DNA of 64,000 bases from Bacteroidota bacterium (GCA_947464275.1 CANHVU010000004.1:62001-126000); one strand, 5' to 3'. Shown: positions 1-9,351, counted from the first letter of the stretch. Program-made: numbers and translations. The notes: generated by a model not told the origin, from the sequence alone.

Positions 1-556
1 TATTATAAGTAATAAGGTCGAATTGCTTTATGCTAAATTGTTAAAATTTAATTACCAATTACAGGGGGTTGAATTTGGGAGTAAAACCATGTTTTATGGT
101 AAACCGCATATAAGAATTTTAGCCAATACCCAAATCAAAATTGGCAATAATTGTAGGTTTAGGTCAGGCCATACCTCCAATTTAATTGGTATTAATAGGC
201 CATGTATATTATCTACTCATGGTGGTAACAATAATAAAATTATAATAGGCAATGATTGTGGCTTTAGTGGAACAGTTATTGGTGCATTTACTCAGATTAC
301 CATTGGTAATAATGTTAAATGCGGTGCCAATACCTTAATAACCGATTCTGATTGGCACCAAGAAGACCCTAGATCCGGCCCACCAAAACCTATTGTAATT
401 GGCGATAATGTTTGGTTAGGGGTAAATGCTGTTGTATTAAAAGGGGTTACCATTGGAGAAAATACAGTCATAGGAGCCAATAGTTTAGTAGTAAAGGATA
501 TTCCTGCCAATGTAATAGCTGCAGGAAATCCTTGTAAAGTAATTAAATCACTTTAA
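1..556 (+). CDS. Hexapeptide-repeat acyltransferase (5' end outside window)
   Basis: This is a left-handed beta-helix acyltransferase, probably O-acetylating a sugar of the locus glycan. Repeated [IV]-G-x-x triads (IKIGNNCRF, IIIGNDCGF, ITIGNNVKC, IVIGDNVWLG, VTIGENTVIGANS) and the closing segment VIAAGNPCKVIK are typical of the maltose/galactoside acetyltransferase-like group; the His in TDSDWH (about residue 113 from codon 23) is the likely catalytic base. The reading frame is open from base 2 to the window edge with no ATG, so the true start lies upstream; the first possible start inside the window, TTG at 23, is probably not real. It is followed after 3 bases by a glycosyltransferase, as in an operon. 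The family is confident; the substrate is unknown. Confidence 0.85.
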   Translation, partial: IISNKVELLYAKLLKFNYQLQGVEFGSKTMFYGKPHIRILANTQIKIGNNCRFRSGHTSNLIGINRPCILSTHGGNNNKIIIGNDCGFSGTVIGAFTQITIGNNVKCGANTLITDSDWHQEDPRSGPPKPIVIGDNVWLGVNAVVLKGVTIGENTVIGANSLVVKDIPANVIAAGNPCKVIKSL

Positions 557-559
557 TAA

Positions 560-1636
560 ATGACCAATCAAAAAGTAATTTTTTGGATTAGCGATACAGA
601 TACCTTACTTAAAGGAGAAAAGCCAGCATACGGAATTGGGGGTGCCAATGTACAGTTGGCATTTTGGGCAAACACCTTTGCCAATAAAGGTTTTAAAGTA
701 TATGCACTTACCCGTAGCTTCAAAAACAATGGAGCCATTATTCGTGGTGTTCAATATATTTGGCATCCTGTAATTAGATATATTGGTAAATTCGTCAATT
801 ACTTTACCATGATTACTTTACTATTGGTAATTCATCCTAAGTTGGTTTTTACAAGAGCCAAGGTCGGAGAATTGGCTTTTTTAAGTTTTTTAAGCAAGTT
901 GTTTAGTTTTAAATTGGTACACATGTTAGCTAGCGATGATGATGTATTGGTTAATAACAAAATTGGTAAAACCAAATTTCAAAATGCAATTGATAAAATT
1001 GACTACATCATTGCTCAAAATCAAATTCAAAAAGATTATTACAATCAATCGTTTAAAAAGGTCAATATTCCAATTATTCCAAATATATGGAACGAGAAAA
1101 TTGGCACCTCTAATTTAAATAAAACCAACTACGATTTTATTTGGGTAGCAAATATTGGCGATAACAAACGCCCCCTTTGGTTTGTTAATTTAGCAGCTCA
1201 ATTACCACAATATAAATTTGCGTTGGTAGGCTCACCTTTTAATCAATCTTTATTTAATGAGTGCAAAGCCAAAGCTGCCTTATTAACTAACCTAGAGATA
1301 TTAGGTTATAAATCATTATTTGAAGTAAATGAATTGGTAGCTTGCTCAAAAGTACTGGTTTGTACTTCTATTATCGAAGGATTTCCAAATACCTTTTTGC
1401 AGGCATTGAGTGTTAATGTGCCTTTACTTTCAACAGTTGACCCTAGTGATATCATTAAAAATTATCAAATAGGAAGAACTGTAGAAAACGAAGAAGAGTT
1501 AGCATTAAAAGCACTCCAATTAATGGAAAATAAAGAAATGTATGCCAACTATAAGTCCAACATCATTTCGTATTTTTCCAATACACATTCACCTGAAGTA
1601 AACTATCAAATTATTAAACAGTATATAGGAATTTAA
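560..1636 (+). CDS. Glycosyltransferase, GT4-like
   Basis: A GT-B fold glycosyltransferase of the GT4 kind, acting on the cytoplasmic face to extend the lipid-linked glycan. The N-terminus has a glycine-rich acceptor-side loop (GIGGANVQLAFWAN, about residues 26-39). The C-terminal half carries WVANIGDNKRPLWFVNLA and the donor-binding block SIIEGFPNTFLQALS (about residues 272-286). In that block the second Glu of the usual EX7E motif is Gln, a variant also met in other Bacteroidota members. The next gene starts directly after its stop codon, so the two are translationally coupled. Donor and acceptor cannot be read from sequence. Confidence 0.85.
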   Translation: MTNQKVIFWISDTDTLLKGEKPAYGIGGANVQLAFWANTFANKGFKVYALTRSFKNNGAIIRGVQYIWHPVIRYIGKFVNYFTMITLLLVIHPKLVFTRAKVGELAFLSFLSKLFSFKLVHMLASDDDVLVNNKIGKTKFQNAIDKIDYIIAQNQIQKDYYNQSFKKVNIPIIPNIWNEKIGTSNLNKTNYDFIWVANIGDNKRPLWFVNLAAQLPQYKFALVGSPFNQSLFNECKAKAALLTNLEILGYKSLFEVNELVACSKVLVCTSIIEGFPNTFLQALSVNVPLLSTVDPSDIIKNYQIGRTVENEEELALKALQLMENKEMYANYKSNIISYFSNTHSPEVNYQIIKQYIGI

Positions 1637-2839
1637 ATGAAAGTCATCATCTTATTTTCCGAAAGTTTACATTATGGATTAGCTGCTGCTAGTAGGGTAA
1701 TGGCCTATGCAAAAGGATTGCAAGAAAGTGGTGCAGAGGTAGAAATAGTAATGCCATATACTTTTGTTAAGAAAAATATAACACCATTTGAACAAGATGG
1801 ACAATTTAATGGGGTAAATTATAAATACCTCAGTTTTACGAATTATAATCCCTTCGAAAAATATCCTAAAGGCATTTCACACGCCATAGCCATATCAAAA
1901 ACTTACTTAAGCTATATCCTTTATTTTATTTATTTTTTAACCAATAAAAGCAATTACCAAGTACTTTTTATTTATAAATTTAGTTCATTCTTGACCTATT
2001 TATTTTTAAAATTTAATGCCAATAAGGTTAAAGTTTCTGAACTCTGCGAAATTCCTTATCATGACCAATTTGGAGAAAAAAAATTAAAAAATAGACGAAT
2101 AAGAGAAAAGTATGTATTTCCACTATTTGATTCATTTGTGGCCATATCTGAAAATTTACGAATTTATATAACTGAAAAAACAGGCAATAAAGCTGCTATT
2201 ATTAAAGTTCCAATTTTGTATCAACCAGCACAGCCGTTTATTACCAAAACCATCCCTCCTATTCCTTTTTTTATTCATTCAGGTAGTTTATCAGAATCAA
2301 AAGATGGCATAGTGTGTATGTTAGCTGCTTTTGGTAAAGCCAAAAATGAATTGAATATTCCTTTTCATTTTAACATAACAGGTTATTTAGAGAATTCGCC
2401 AGACAAAAACAATATTTTAGCAGTTATTGAAAAATACCGTATACAAGATAGTGTGTTTTTTAAAGGATTTGTATCAAAAGCAGAATTATTATCTCTTCAA
2501 TTAGGCGCTTCTTTGGCCATTATTAACAAGGCAGATAATGAAATGAACCACTATAATTTTCCCACCAAACTTTCAGAATATTTAACCAATCAAATAGCAG
2601 TAATTGCATCTGAAGTTGGTGAACTAAAAAATTACTTAACCAACAATGAAAATGTTTATTTTTATAAACCCAATGACATGGACGGTTTGGTAAATTGCAT
2701 TAAAGATGCGATGACAAATATTCAAAAAAGAGAGCAAATAGCAATCAATGGTAGAAAACTAGCAGAAGAAAGTTTTTCGCATACCATTCAAGGCAAACGA
2801 CTTAATATATTTTTTGAAAACTTAATTACAAAAAAATAG
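1637..2839 (+). CDS. Glycosyltransferase, GT4-like
   Basis: A 400-residue GT-B type glycosyltransferase. The N-terminus (KVIILFSESLHYGLAAASRVMAYAKGL) is a Rossmann strand and loop as in GT4 enzymes. The C-terminal domain has IHSGSLSESKDGIVCMLAAF, FKGFVSKAELLSLQLGASL and NHYNFPTKLSEYLTNQIAVIAS, where KLSEYL replaces the classical EX7E context. Its ATG immediately follows the preceding TAA, so it is in the same transcript as its neighbours. It presumably transfers one sugar of the repeat unit; specificity is unknown. Confidence 0.82.
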   Translation: MKVIILFSESLHYGLAAASRVMAYAKGLQESGAEVEIVMPYTFVKKNITPFEQDGQFNGVNYKYLSFTNYNPFEKYPKGISHAIAISKTYLSYILYFIYFLTNKSNYQVLFIYKFSSFLTYLFLKFNANKVKVSELCEIPYHDQFGEKKLKNRRIREKYVFPLFDSFVAISENLRIYITEKTGNKAAIIKVPILYQPAQPFITKTIPPIPFFIHSGSLSESKDGIVCMLAAFGKAKNELNIPFHFNITGYLENSPDKNNILAVIEKYRIQDSVFFKGFVSKAELLSLQLGASLAIINKADNEMNHYNFPTKLSEYLTNQIAVIASEVGELKNYLTNNENVYFYKPNDMDGLVNCIKDAMTNIQKREQIAINGRKLAEESFSHTIQGKRLNIFFENLITKK

Positions 2840-2844
2840 TAACA

Positions 2845-3747
2845 ATGAATTTTAAAATAAAATGTCAAATTCAAAAAATAATGTCACTACTTCCCAAAAG
2901 TGAAAAAGTAGGTTATTATTTTTCGAGATACATTACTAAAAATTTAACACCTAACAACAATCGATTTTTATTAAAAGTAAATGAGGGTTTTAACCATTTA
3001 CAAAATTTCAACCAATTAAATCAATTAGAAAAAAACACTTATAATTATTTTGAATTTGGAGCAGGCTGGACACTAACCATACCCATAGTAATAAGCAGAA
3101 TGGGATACAAAGTAAATTGTATTGATATTAGAAAATTAGTAGTTCCCGAACTTATTTATGATAGCATCAATAAATTTAAGCTAAACGAAAATAACCTACC
3201 AACTTTTGTGAATGCTTTACCTAGCCATATTGATAAAAATAAAAACGTTTTAACCAATATCAATGAGCTTTTTAATATTCATTACCAAGCCCCAAAAGAT
3301 GCAAGAAATACTGGGTTTCCAGAAAATCATTTCGATTTTATTTCATCCACCCTTACATTATGCTTTATTCCTAAAAATGATTTAAAGAAAATATTAGAAG
3401 AGTGTTTTAAAATATTAAAAAAAGGAGCTGTTATGTCGGTTACTATTGACTACCAAGACAATTGGTCGTATATAGATGCCAAAATTAGTGGATATAATTA
3501 CCTGACATTTTCAGAGCAAGAATGGAAAAAATACAATCCATCCATTAATTACCAAAATAGATTAAGACACAAAGACTATTTATCCCTGTTTCAAGAAATA
3601 GGATTTACAATAGTAAAAGAAAAAACAAGAGACCCTGAAGCTAAAGATTTAGAAAAACTTAAATCTTTGCCTATTCATACTGATTTTAAAAATTACAGTT
3701 TAGAAGAACTAGGCATAAAAGATGGGGAAATTGTAGTAAGAAAATAA
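2845..3747 (+). CDS. Class I SAM-dependent methyltransferase
   Basis: A 300-residue protein with a Rossmann methyltransferase core. YFEFGAGWTLTIPIVISRMGYKVNCIDI (about residues 69-96) corresponds to motifs I and II of class I methyltransferases, with FDFISSTLTLCFIPKNDLKKILEECFKILKKGAVMSVTIDY (about residues 171-211) as the motif IV to VI region. Within a glycan operon the likely role is O-methylation of a sugar or modification of a chain end, but the substrate is not visible. It lies 5 bases after a glycosyltransferase and 4 bases before a deacetylase-like gene. Confidence 0.78.
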   Translation: MNFKIKCQIQKIMSLLPKSEKVGYYFSRYITKNLTPNNNRFLLKVNEGFNHLQNFNQLNQLEKNTYNYFEFGAGWTLTIPIVISRMGYKVNCIDIRKLVVPELIYDSINKFKLNENNLPTFVNALPSHIDKNKNVLTNINELFNIHYQAPKDARNTGFPENHFDFISSTLTLCFIPKNDLKKILEECFKILKKGAVMSVTIDYQDNWSYIDAKISGYNYLTFSEQEWKKYNPSINYQNRLRHKDYLSLFQEIGFTIVKEKTRDPEAKDLEKLKSLPIHTDFKNYSLEELGIKDGEIVVRK

Positions 3748-3751
3748 TAAC

Positions 3752-4864
3752 ATGATAGGAAGTACAATAAAAAACTTGTTAGGTTGGAAAACCAAACGAA
3801 AAATAGTAGTGATTGAATCAGACGATTGGGGAAGTATTCGCATGTCGTCAAATGAAGCAATAAAAAAATTAACCAGTTATGGAGCCAATTTAAGTTCTTC
3901 AAGATACGATTTATATGATTCGTTGGAATGTAATGAGGATTTGGAAGAGTTATTTAATGTATTAACCTCCTTTAAAGATGCTAATAACAAAAGTCCAGTA
4001 TTTACTGGAGTTAATGTAGTAGCCAACCCTGATTTTGATAAAATTAAAGAATCCAATTTCAAACAATATTATTACGAGCCATTTACTGAAACCTTAAAAA
4101 AATATCCGCAACACGATAAAGTTTATGATTTATGGAAAAAAGGTATCAACGAACGCTTAATTGTACCTCAATTTCATGGACGTGAGCATTTGAATGTAAA
4201 TAGATGGATGCGCGCACTACAAGCTGGAAGCAGCGGTGAGTTAAAAGCATTTGACTTAGGAGTTACCGGATTATCAAATTTTACTTTTCCTGAATTTAAA
4301 AGCGAGTACCAAGGAGCTTTTGAAGTAGAATTAACAAGCGATTTGATATCACAAGCCGAAGTATTGAGAACAGGAACACAACTATTTGAACAATTATTTG
4401 GCTATAAAGCTACTGCCTTTACGCCTACCAATGGTCCATTTAGCTCTACTTTAGAACCTGTATTAAATGAATGTGGCATTAACTTAATTCAAACTGCTAG
4501 GGTAATATATAAAGAACCACTAGGAAATGGAAAAATTAAGAAACGTTTCAGGTATATGGGTAAAAAAAATTATTTGGGACAACGTTATCTAACCAGAAAT
4601 TGTGTTTTTGAACCAAACGAAAATTTAGGATTTGATTGGTTCGACTTTTGTATGCCCCGAATAGAACAAGCATTTAAATACCATAATCCTGTAATCATAA
4701 CTACCCATAGGGTAAATTACACCGGTTTTTTAAATAAAGAAAATAGAGAAAAAAGTTTAACAGAATTAGCCCGTTTGTTAAAGGGAATTATAAGCAAATG
4801 GCCTGATGCAGAGTTTATGACTACCGCTGAATTAGGTGATTTAATGAATAAAAAGACCAAATGA
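3752..4864 (+). CDS. Polysaccharide (de)acetylase-like protein, copy 1
   Basis: A 370-residue soluble protein resembling the Bacteroidota proteins usually labelled polysaccharide (de)acetylase. Visible motifs are VVIESDDWGSIRM (about residues 19-31, an Asp pair on a strand end), PQFHGREHLNVNRWM (about residues 136-150, an HxxxH-like pair), TPTNGPFSSTLEPVLNECGI, and TTHRVNYTG near the C-terminus (His on the last strand). The Asp/His/His layout fits a NodB-like metal site, but the family is divergent and no activity is proven here. The stop overlaps the start of a paralogue by 4 bases (ATGA), so the two are coupled and probably arose by tandem duplication. A role in deacetylating or modifying the exported glycan is inferred. 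Confidence 0.7.
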   Translation: MIGSTIKNLLGWKTKRKIVVIESDDWGSIRMSSNEAIKKLTSYGANLSSSRYDLYDSLECNEDLEELFNVLTSFKDANNKSPVFTGVNVVANPDFDKIKESNFKQYYYEPFTETLKKYPQHDKVYDLWKKGINERLIVPQFHGREHLNVNRWMRALQAGSSGELKAFDLGVTGLSNFTFPEFKSEYQGAFEVELTSDLISQAEVLRTGTQLFEQLFGYKATAFTPTNGPFSSTLEPVLNECGINLIQTARVIYKEPLGNGKIKKRFRYMGKKNYLGQRYLTRNCVFEPNENLGFDWFDFCMPRIEQAFKYHNPVIITTHRVNYTGFLNKENREKSLTELARLLKGIISKWPDAEFMTTAELGDLMNKKTK

Positions 4865-5994
4865 AATTAGTTGATTTAAAAAGAAAACTAATTGGGTTAT
4901 ATTTAAATTCATTTGGTTGGCGAACCAATAGGAAAATTATCGTTATTGAATCTGATGATTGGGGTTGTATACGAATGCCTTCAAAAGAAGTTTACAATAG
5001 CCTAATTGTTAAAGGATATCCAGTTGATAAACTACCCTATTTAAAATATGATTCATTAGAAACTAAAAACGATTTTGATGCACTATTTGATGTTTTAAAA
5101 TCATTTAAAGATAAAAATGGCAATCATCCTATTATTACTGCCAATACCATTGTAACTAATCCCAATTTTGAAAAAATTAAGGCCTCTGGATTTAAAGAAT
5201 ATAGTTATGAGTTATTTACTGATACTTTAAAGAATGAATCAAATAATTATACCATCAATTATTACTTTGAAGGAATAAAAGAAAAAGTGTTTTTTCCTCA
5301 ACTACATGGTAGAGAACACCTCAATGTTAATAGGTGGATGAAGTCATTACAAAACAATACTGGATTATCCAGAGAAATGTTTGAAAACAAACTTTTTGAT
5401 TTGAGCGAATCCCAAACTGAAATTTCCGAAAATAGTTATGTTGATACATTAAGTCCATCTTCAGTTAGTGAACTTTCTTTTTTAGGAAATAATATTAAGG
5501 AGTCTGCACAAATATTTGAACAAATATTTGGCTTTAAATCCAAATCGTTTATCGCTCCATGTTATATTTGGAGGCCAGAAACTGAAGCTGCAATGAAAGA
5601 AGCAGGAATAACTTATATTCAGAGCGGTGCTTATCAATTGATACCCGAAATAGGTAAAAAAAATAGCTTTACTAAAAAGTTCCATTACACTGGACAAAGG
5701 AATAAAATCAATCAATTATATACTGTTAGAAATAGTATTTTTGAACCAAGTTTAACACCATTAAGTCAAACAATAACACATTGTTTATCTCAAATAGAAA
5801 AGGCATTTTTAAATAAAAAGCCTGCCATTATTAGCACACATAGAATTAACTTTATGGGCTCATTAGTTGAAGAAAATAGAACTAAAAACCTCGAGCTCTT
5901 TAAAACATTACTTCAATCAATATTAAACAAATGGCCTGATGCAGAGTTCATGCACACAGCACAATTAGGCGATATTATTTCAAAAAAGGGATAA
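4861..5994 (+). CDS. Polysaccharide (de)acetylase-like protein, copy 2
   Basis: A 377-residue tandem paralogue of the preceding gene. It shares VVIESDDWG/IVIESDDWGCIRMPS (about residues 26-41), FFPQLHGREHLNVNRWM (about residues 140-156), APCYIWRPETEAAMKEAGI and STHRINFMGSL. All candidate metal and catalytic residues (Asp pair, His-x3-His, C-terminal His) are kept in both copies, so neither looks like a decayed duplicate. The middle third, between the HGREH block and the APCYIW block, is the most different part and may set substrate preference. The two may act on different residues or work as a heteromer. Confidence 0.7.
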   Translation: MKLVDLKRKLIGLYLNSFGWRTNRKIIVIESDDWGCIRMPSKEVYNSLIVKGYPVDKLPYLKYDSLETKNDFDALFDVLKSFKDKNGNHPIITANTIVTNPNFEKIKASGFKEYSYELFTDTLKNESNNYTINYYFEGIKEKVFFPQLHGREHLNVNRWMKSLQNNTGLSREMFENKLFDLSESQTEISENSYVDTLSPSSVSELSFLGNNIKESAQIFEQIFGFKSKSFIAPCYIWRPETEAAMKEAGITYIQSGAYQLIPEIGKKNSFTKKFHYTGQRNKINQLYTVRNSIFEPSLTPLSQTITHCLSQIEKAFLNKKPAIISTHRINFMGSLVEENRTKNLELFKTLLQSILNKWPDAEFMHTAQLGDIISKKG

Positions 5995-6099
5995 TTCGTT
6001 TCTAATAGAATGCATTTAGACAAGCTCATTGTCCCGTGGTGGCCGAGTATGTCAAATCAAAAACGAAAAACAATACTTCAAGCAAAATAAAAAACATTA
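5995..6099 (+). other. Intergenic gap with an unexplained mini-ORF
   Basis: This 105-base gap is long for the operon. It contains an open frame of 26 codons (ATG at 6010, stop at 6088-6090) whose middle (LIVPWWPSM) is less AT-rich than its surroundings. No strong ribosome-binding site precedes it. It may be a remnant of a deleted gene or chance; no function is assigned. Confidence 0.2.
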
Positions 6100-6651
6100 A
6101 TGATTAAAGGTGATTTATATAGATATATTCCCCAAAAATATAATATCATAAATCTTTTAAAAGGATTTAGAGAGCCTGGTTTTTACTATACTTACTTAAT
6201 TCGTAAAGCAGCAAAGTATAAAAAAACAAGCTTATTAGGAATTTACTACCGATTACTTCATAGAAAATATTCTTATAAATTTGGTTATGATATACCTATT
6301 TCTACCAAAATTGGTAAAGGTTTTTATATTGGTCATTTTGGAAATGTGGTAATAAGCCCTAAGGCTGTAATTGGTAATTATTGTAATTTATCCCAAGGCG
6401 TTACCATTGGTCAAATATTTGTAGGATCAAAAAAAGGAGCACCCCAAATTGGCGATTATGTTTGGTTTGGAACAGGTTGTATAGTGGTAGGTGGTATTCA
6501 AATTGGCTCCAATGTTTTAATTGCTCCGGGTGCATTTGTTAATTTTGATGTACCTCCTCATTCAGTGGTTTTAGGAAACCCTGGTAAAATAATTCCTAAG
6601 GAAAACCCTACCGTAGGGTATATTGTAAATATTTTATTAGAAAACAAATAA
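6100..6651 (+). CDS. Serine acetyltransferase-like hexapeptide acyltransferase
   Basis: A 183-residue left-handed beta-helix transferase. The N-terminal helical part ends in GYDIPISTKIGKGFYIGHFGNVVISPKAVIGNYCNLSQGVTIG, the arrangement of CysE-like and colanic-acid-type acetyltransferases, with His-114-like chemistry expected from the YIGHFG His. The C-terminal coil has QIGDYVWFGTGCIVVGGIQIGSNVLIAPGAFVNFDVPPHSVVLGNPGKII. It lacks the full N-terminal domain of true CysE, and with glycan genes on both sides it more likely O- or N-acetylates a sugar than makes O-acetylserine. The ATG at 6100 gives a normal length. Confidence 0.82.
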   Translation: MIKGDLYRYIPQKYNIINLLKGFREPGFYYTYLIRKAAKYKKTSLLGIYYRLLHRKYSYKFGYDIPISTKIGKGFYIGHFGNVVISPKAVIGNYCNLSQGVTIGQIFVGSKKGAPQIGDYVWFGTGCIVVGGIQIGSNVLIAPGAFVNFDVPPHSVVLGNPGKIIPKENPTVGYIVNILLENK

Positions 6652-6653
6652 TT

Positions 6654-7442
6654 ATGAGATTTAGATTCGGGAAAAACTGGAAAAACTACTTAAAATCTGT
6701 AACAGAAAATAAAATTGATGTTGCACTTAATAGTCTTTCTAAAACAATAGGATTATCAGACTTTACAGGAAAAACGTTCTTAGATATTGGTTCAGGAAGT
6801 GGCCTCATGAGCCTAGCAGCTTTGAGATTAGGAGCCAAAGTACATTCTTTTGACTATGATATGGATAGTGTTGAGGCTACTCAATTCGTCAAAACAACTT
6901 TTACCAATGAAGATAAAAATTGGCATATTGAACAAGGCTCAATTCTAGATAATGATTATCTAAATAAACTAGGAAAGTTTAATATTGTATATTCTTGGGG
7001 TGTATTGCATCATACGGGAAATATGTGGAAAGCTATAGAAAATTCAATAAACCTTGTTGAAGACAATGGTATGTTATTTATTGCTTTATACAATGATCAA
7101 GGATTTTTTTCAAAATTTTGGAAAGCTGTAAAGTATCTATTTAATCTTAATTTCGTTACACGATTTTTAATTAAATTATTATTTTTACCTTATTTCTATT
7201 TATTTCAAATTTTATTTGATACTGTTTATGGTTTCAAACCATTTAAAACTATTTTCAATGCACAAAATAGAGGCATGAATTTTTATCATGATGTAATTGA
7301 TTGGATTGGAGGATATCCTTTTGAGGTAGCCTCACCTGGCAAAATATTCAATTATTTTAAGGAAAGAGGCTTTATTTTAATCAATATGACAACCACAACT
7401 TCTGTAGGTTGTAATGAATTTATTTTTCAAAAAATTTCATAA
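6654..7442 (+). CDS. Class I SAM-dependent methyltransferase
   Basis: A 262-residue methyltransferase. FLDIGSGSGLMSLAALRLGAKVHSFDYD (about residues 42-69) is a textbook motif I and II, and FNIVYSWGVLHHTGNMWKAIEN (about residues 106-127) is the motif IV region. It continues with a hydrophobic or aromatic insert (FFSKFWKAVKYLFNLNFVTRFLIKLLFLPYFYLFQILF) that could sit at the membrane surface near a lipid-linked glycan; this is inferred. It lies 2 bases after the acyltransferase and 6 bases before asnB. The target is unknown. Confidence 0.8.
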   Translation: MRFRFGKNWKNYLKSVTENKIDVALNSLSKTIGLSDFTGKTFLDIGSGSGLMSLAALRLGAKVHSFDYDMDSVEATQFVKTTFTNEDKNWHIEQGSILDNDYLNKLGKFNIVYSWGVLHHTGNMWKAIENSINLVEDNGMLFIALYNDQGFFSKFWKAVKYLFNLNFVTRFLIKLLFLPYFYLFQILFDTVYGFKPFKTIFNAQNRGMNFYHDVIDWIGGYPFEVASPGKIFNYFKERGFILINMTTTTSVGCNEFIFQKIS

Positions 7443-7448
7443 AAAAGT

Positions 7449-9344
7449 ATGTGTGGTATTTGTGGTTATATTACAGCTAAACCAACTGATTTAAACATTA
7501 TAAATAAAATGAACACCGCCATGAGCCATAGAGGCCCTGATGATTCTGGTGAACATTATATCCTCAATGCTAATGGCAATCAAATTGCCATGGGTCAAGC
7601 AAGGTTATCCATTATTGATTTATCGGCAGGTGGGCATCAACCCATGTTATTCAAACATTTAACCATTGTTTTTAATGGTGAAATATATAATTATAAAGAG
7701 ATAAAAGCTGAACTGACTAATTTAAACCATGAATTTAATTCAGGTTCAGATACAGAAGTTATTTTGCATGCATTTGATCAATGGGGAATGGATGCAGTAA
7801 ATAAATTCATTGGCATGTTTGCCTTTGCTATTTATAATGCTAAAACTAATAAACTTTACTGTTGCAGAGATCGCGCAGGTGCTAAACCATTTTATTATTA
7901 TTATAAAAATGGCACCTTTTTATTTGGTAGTGAACTTAAAGTTTTTCATGCTCACCCTCATTTTGAAAAAGAAATTAATAAAAAAGCGGTGGAAGTGTAT
8001 TTTAGATACAGGTATATTCCTGCCCCTTTCACCATTTTTAGCAATGCTCATAAATTAGAAGCAGGTAATTGGTTAATTTATGATTTAGAAACTAACCAAA
8101 TTGAAATAAAAAATTATTGGAACATAATTGATGTTTATACCAAACCTAAACTAAAAATAGACTACCAAGAAGCTAAATCAGAATTAAAGAAAATATTAGT
8201 TTCAGCATGTAATTACCGCATGGTAGCAGATGTTTCTGTAGGTATATTTTTAAGTGGAGGATTCGATAGTACTTTGGTTGCTTCGGTAGTACAAAATTCA
8301 TCACCCATTCCTTTAAAATCTTTTACTATTGGATTTGAAGAAGGGAATAATGAAGCTCCATACGCCAAAGAAACAGCAAAATATTTAGGCACTGATCATA
8401 CAGAATATTACTGCACACAAAAAGAATCGATTGAAATAATAAACGATTTACCATTTATTTTTGATGAACCATTTGCAGATAGCTCAGCCATACCAACAAT
8501 ATTGGTAAGTAGGTTAGCCGTTAAAGAAGTAAAAGTAGCATTATCGGCAGATGCAGGTGATGAAGTTTTTGTGGGGTATAATAGGTATGTAACATTACTT
8601 CAGAATAGTAATAAAGTTAAACAAGTTCCGAAGTACTTAAGAAAATTAAGTTCCAAATTTATTTCAACAGTTGAGAATTTTGTTCCTGATAACAAAATGT
8701 TTGAAAAACATAAACTAAAAGTCTTTTCAAATACAATATCACAAAATCAAATGTTTGATTCATTAAATTTGCTAGATGGTGCAATAAGCACTCCACCACA
8801 AATATTAAACAAATTAATTCTCAATAATAAATCGGATTATAACCTACTTATAGATAGAAATAACTTCGGTTTAATTGAGAGTTCTTATGATGCAGCGCTT
8901 GCCTACGACTATATGCTATACCTACAAAATGATATATTAACCAAAGTAGATAAAGCAGCCATGTCGGTTTCTCTTGAAGGACGAGAGCCTTTATTAGACC
9001 ATAGAATAGCCGAATATGCAGCAACTTTACCCCTAGCATTTAAATATGATGGCATCACTACCAAAAAAATTCTAAAAGATATCGTTTATGATTATGTGCC
9101 TAAAGAAATGATGGAAAGACCAAAGGCTGGATTTTCTATTCCAATTAATAAATGGCTTAAATCTAGCTTATCAGAGTTAATTGACAGGGAAATAAATTAT
9201 GACGAGATTAGAAAACAAGGTATTTTAAATGCTGAATTTGTAAAAGAAATGATCACACAATTTAGAGCAAATAATTTCTTTTATGAACTATTAATTTGGG
9301 AGGTTTTACAGTTTCAAATGTGGTACAACCGCTGGATGAAATAA
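7449..9344 (+). CDS. asnB: Asparagine synthase (glutamine-hydrolysing) family amidotransferase
   Basis: A 631-residue two-domain enzyme. The N-terminus MCGICGY places the nucleophile Cys2 of a class II glutamine amidotransferase. MSHRGPDDSGEHY and FNGEIYNYKEIKAEL follow as in AsnB. The synthase domain has the ATP-pyrophosphatase P-loop SGGFDS (residues 269-274), SADAGDEVFVGYNRY and KVDKAAMSVSLEGREPLLDHR. The biochemical class is sure: glutamine-dependent amide formation via an acyl-adenylate. Because it is buried in a glycan operon, its substrate may be a uronic acid rather than aspartate, as proposed for WbpS of Pseudomonas O-antigen loci. The gene symbol reflects family only. Confidence 0.9.
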   Translation: MCGICGYITAKPTDLNIINKMNTAMSHRGPDDSGEHYILNANGNQIAMGQARLSIIDLSAGGHQPMLFKHLTIVFNGEIYNYKEIKAELTNLNHEFNSGSDTEVILHAFDQWGMDAVNKFIGMFAFAIYNAKTNKLYCCRDRAGAKPFYYYYKNGTFLFGSELKVFHAHPHFEKEINKKAVEVYFRYRYIPAPFTIFSNAHKLEAGNWLIYDLETNQIEIKNYWNIIDVYTKPKLKIDYQEAKSELKKILVSACNYRMVADVSVGIFLSGGFDSTLVASVVQNSSPIPLKSFTIGFEEGNNEAPYAKETAKYLGTDHTEYYCTQKESIEIINDLPFIFDEPFADSSAIPTILVSRLAVKEVKVALSADAGDEVFVGYNRYVTLLQNSNKVKQVPKYLRKLSSKFISTVENFVPDNKMFEKHKLKVFSNTISQNQMFDSLNLLDGAISTPPQILNKLILNNKSDYNLLIDRNNFGLIESSYDAALAYDYMLYLQNDILTKVDKAAMSVSLEGREPLLDHRIAEYAATLPLAFKYDGITTKKILKDIVYDYVPKEMMERPKAGFSIPINKWLKSSLSELIDREINYDEIRKQGILNAEFVKEMITQFRANNFFYELLIWEVLQFQMWYNRWMK

Positions 9345-9351
9345 TACAGTT

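Noticed and set aside
23-556. TTG at 23 as the start of the first acyltransferase
   Set aside because: The frame stays open to the window edge, so the gene is cut by the window and the start is outside.
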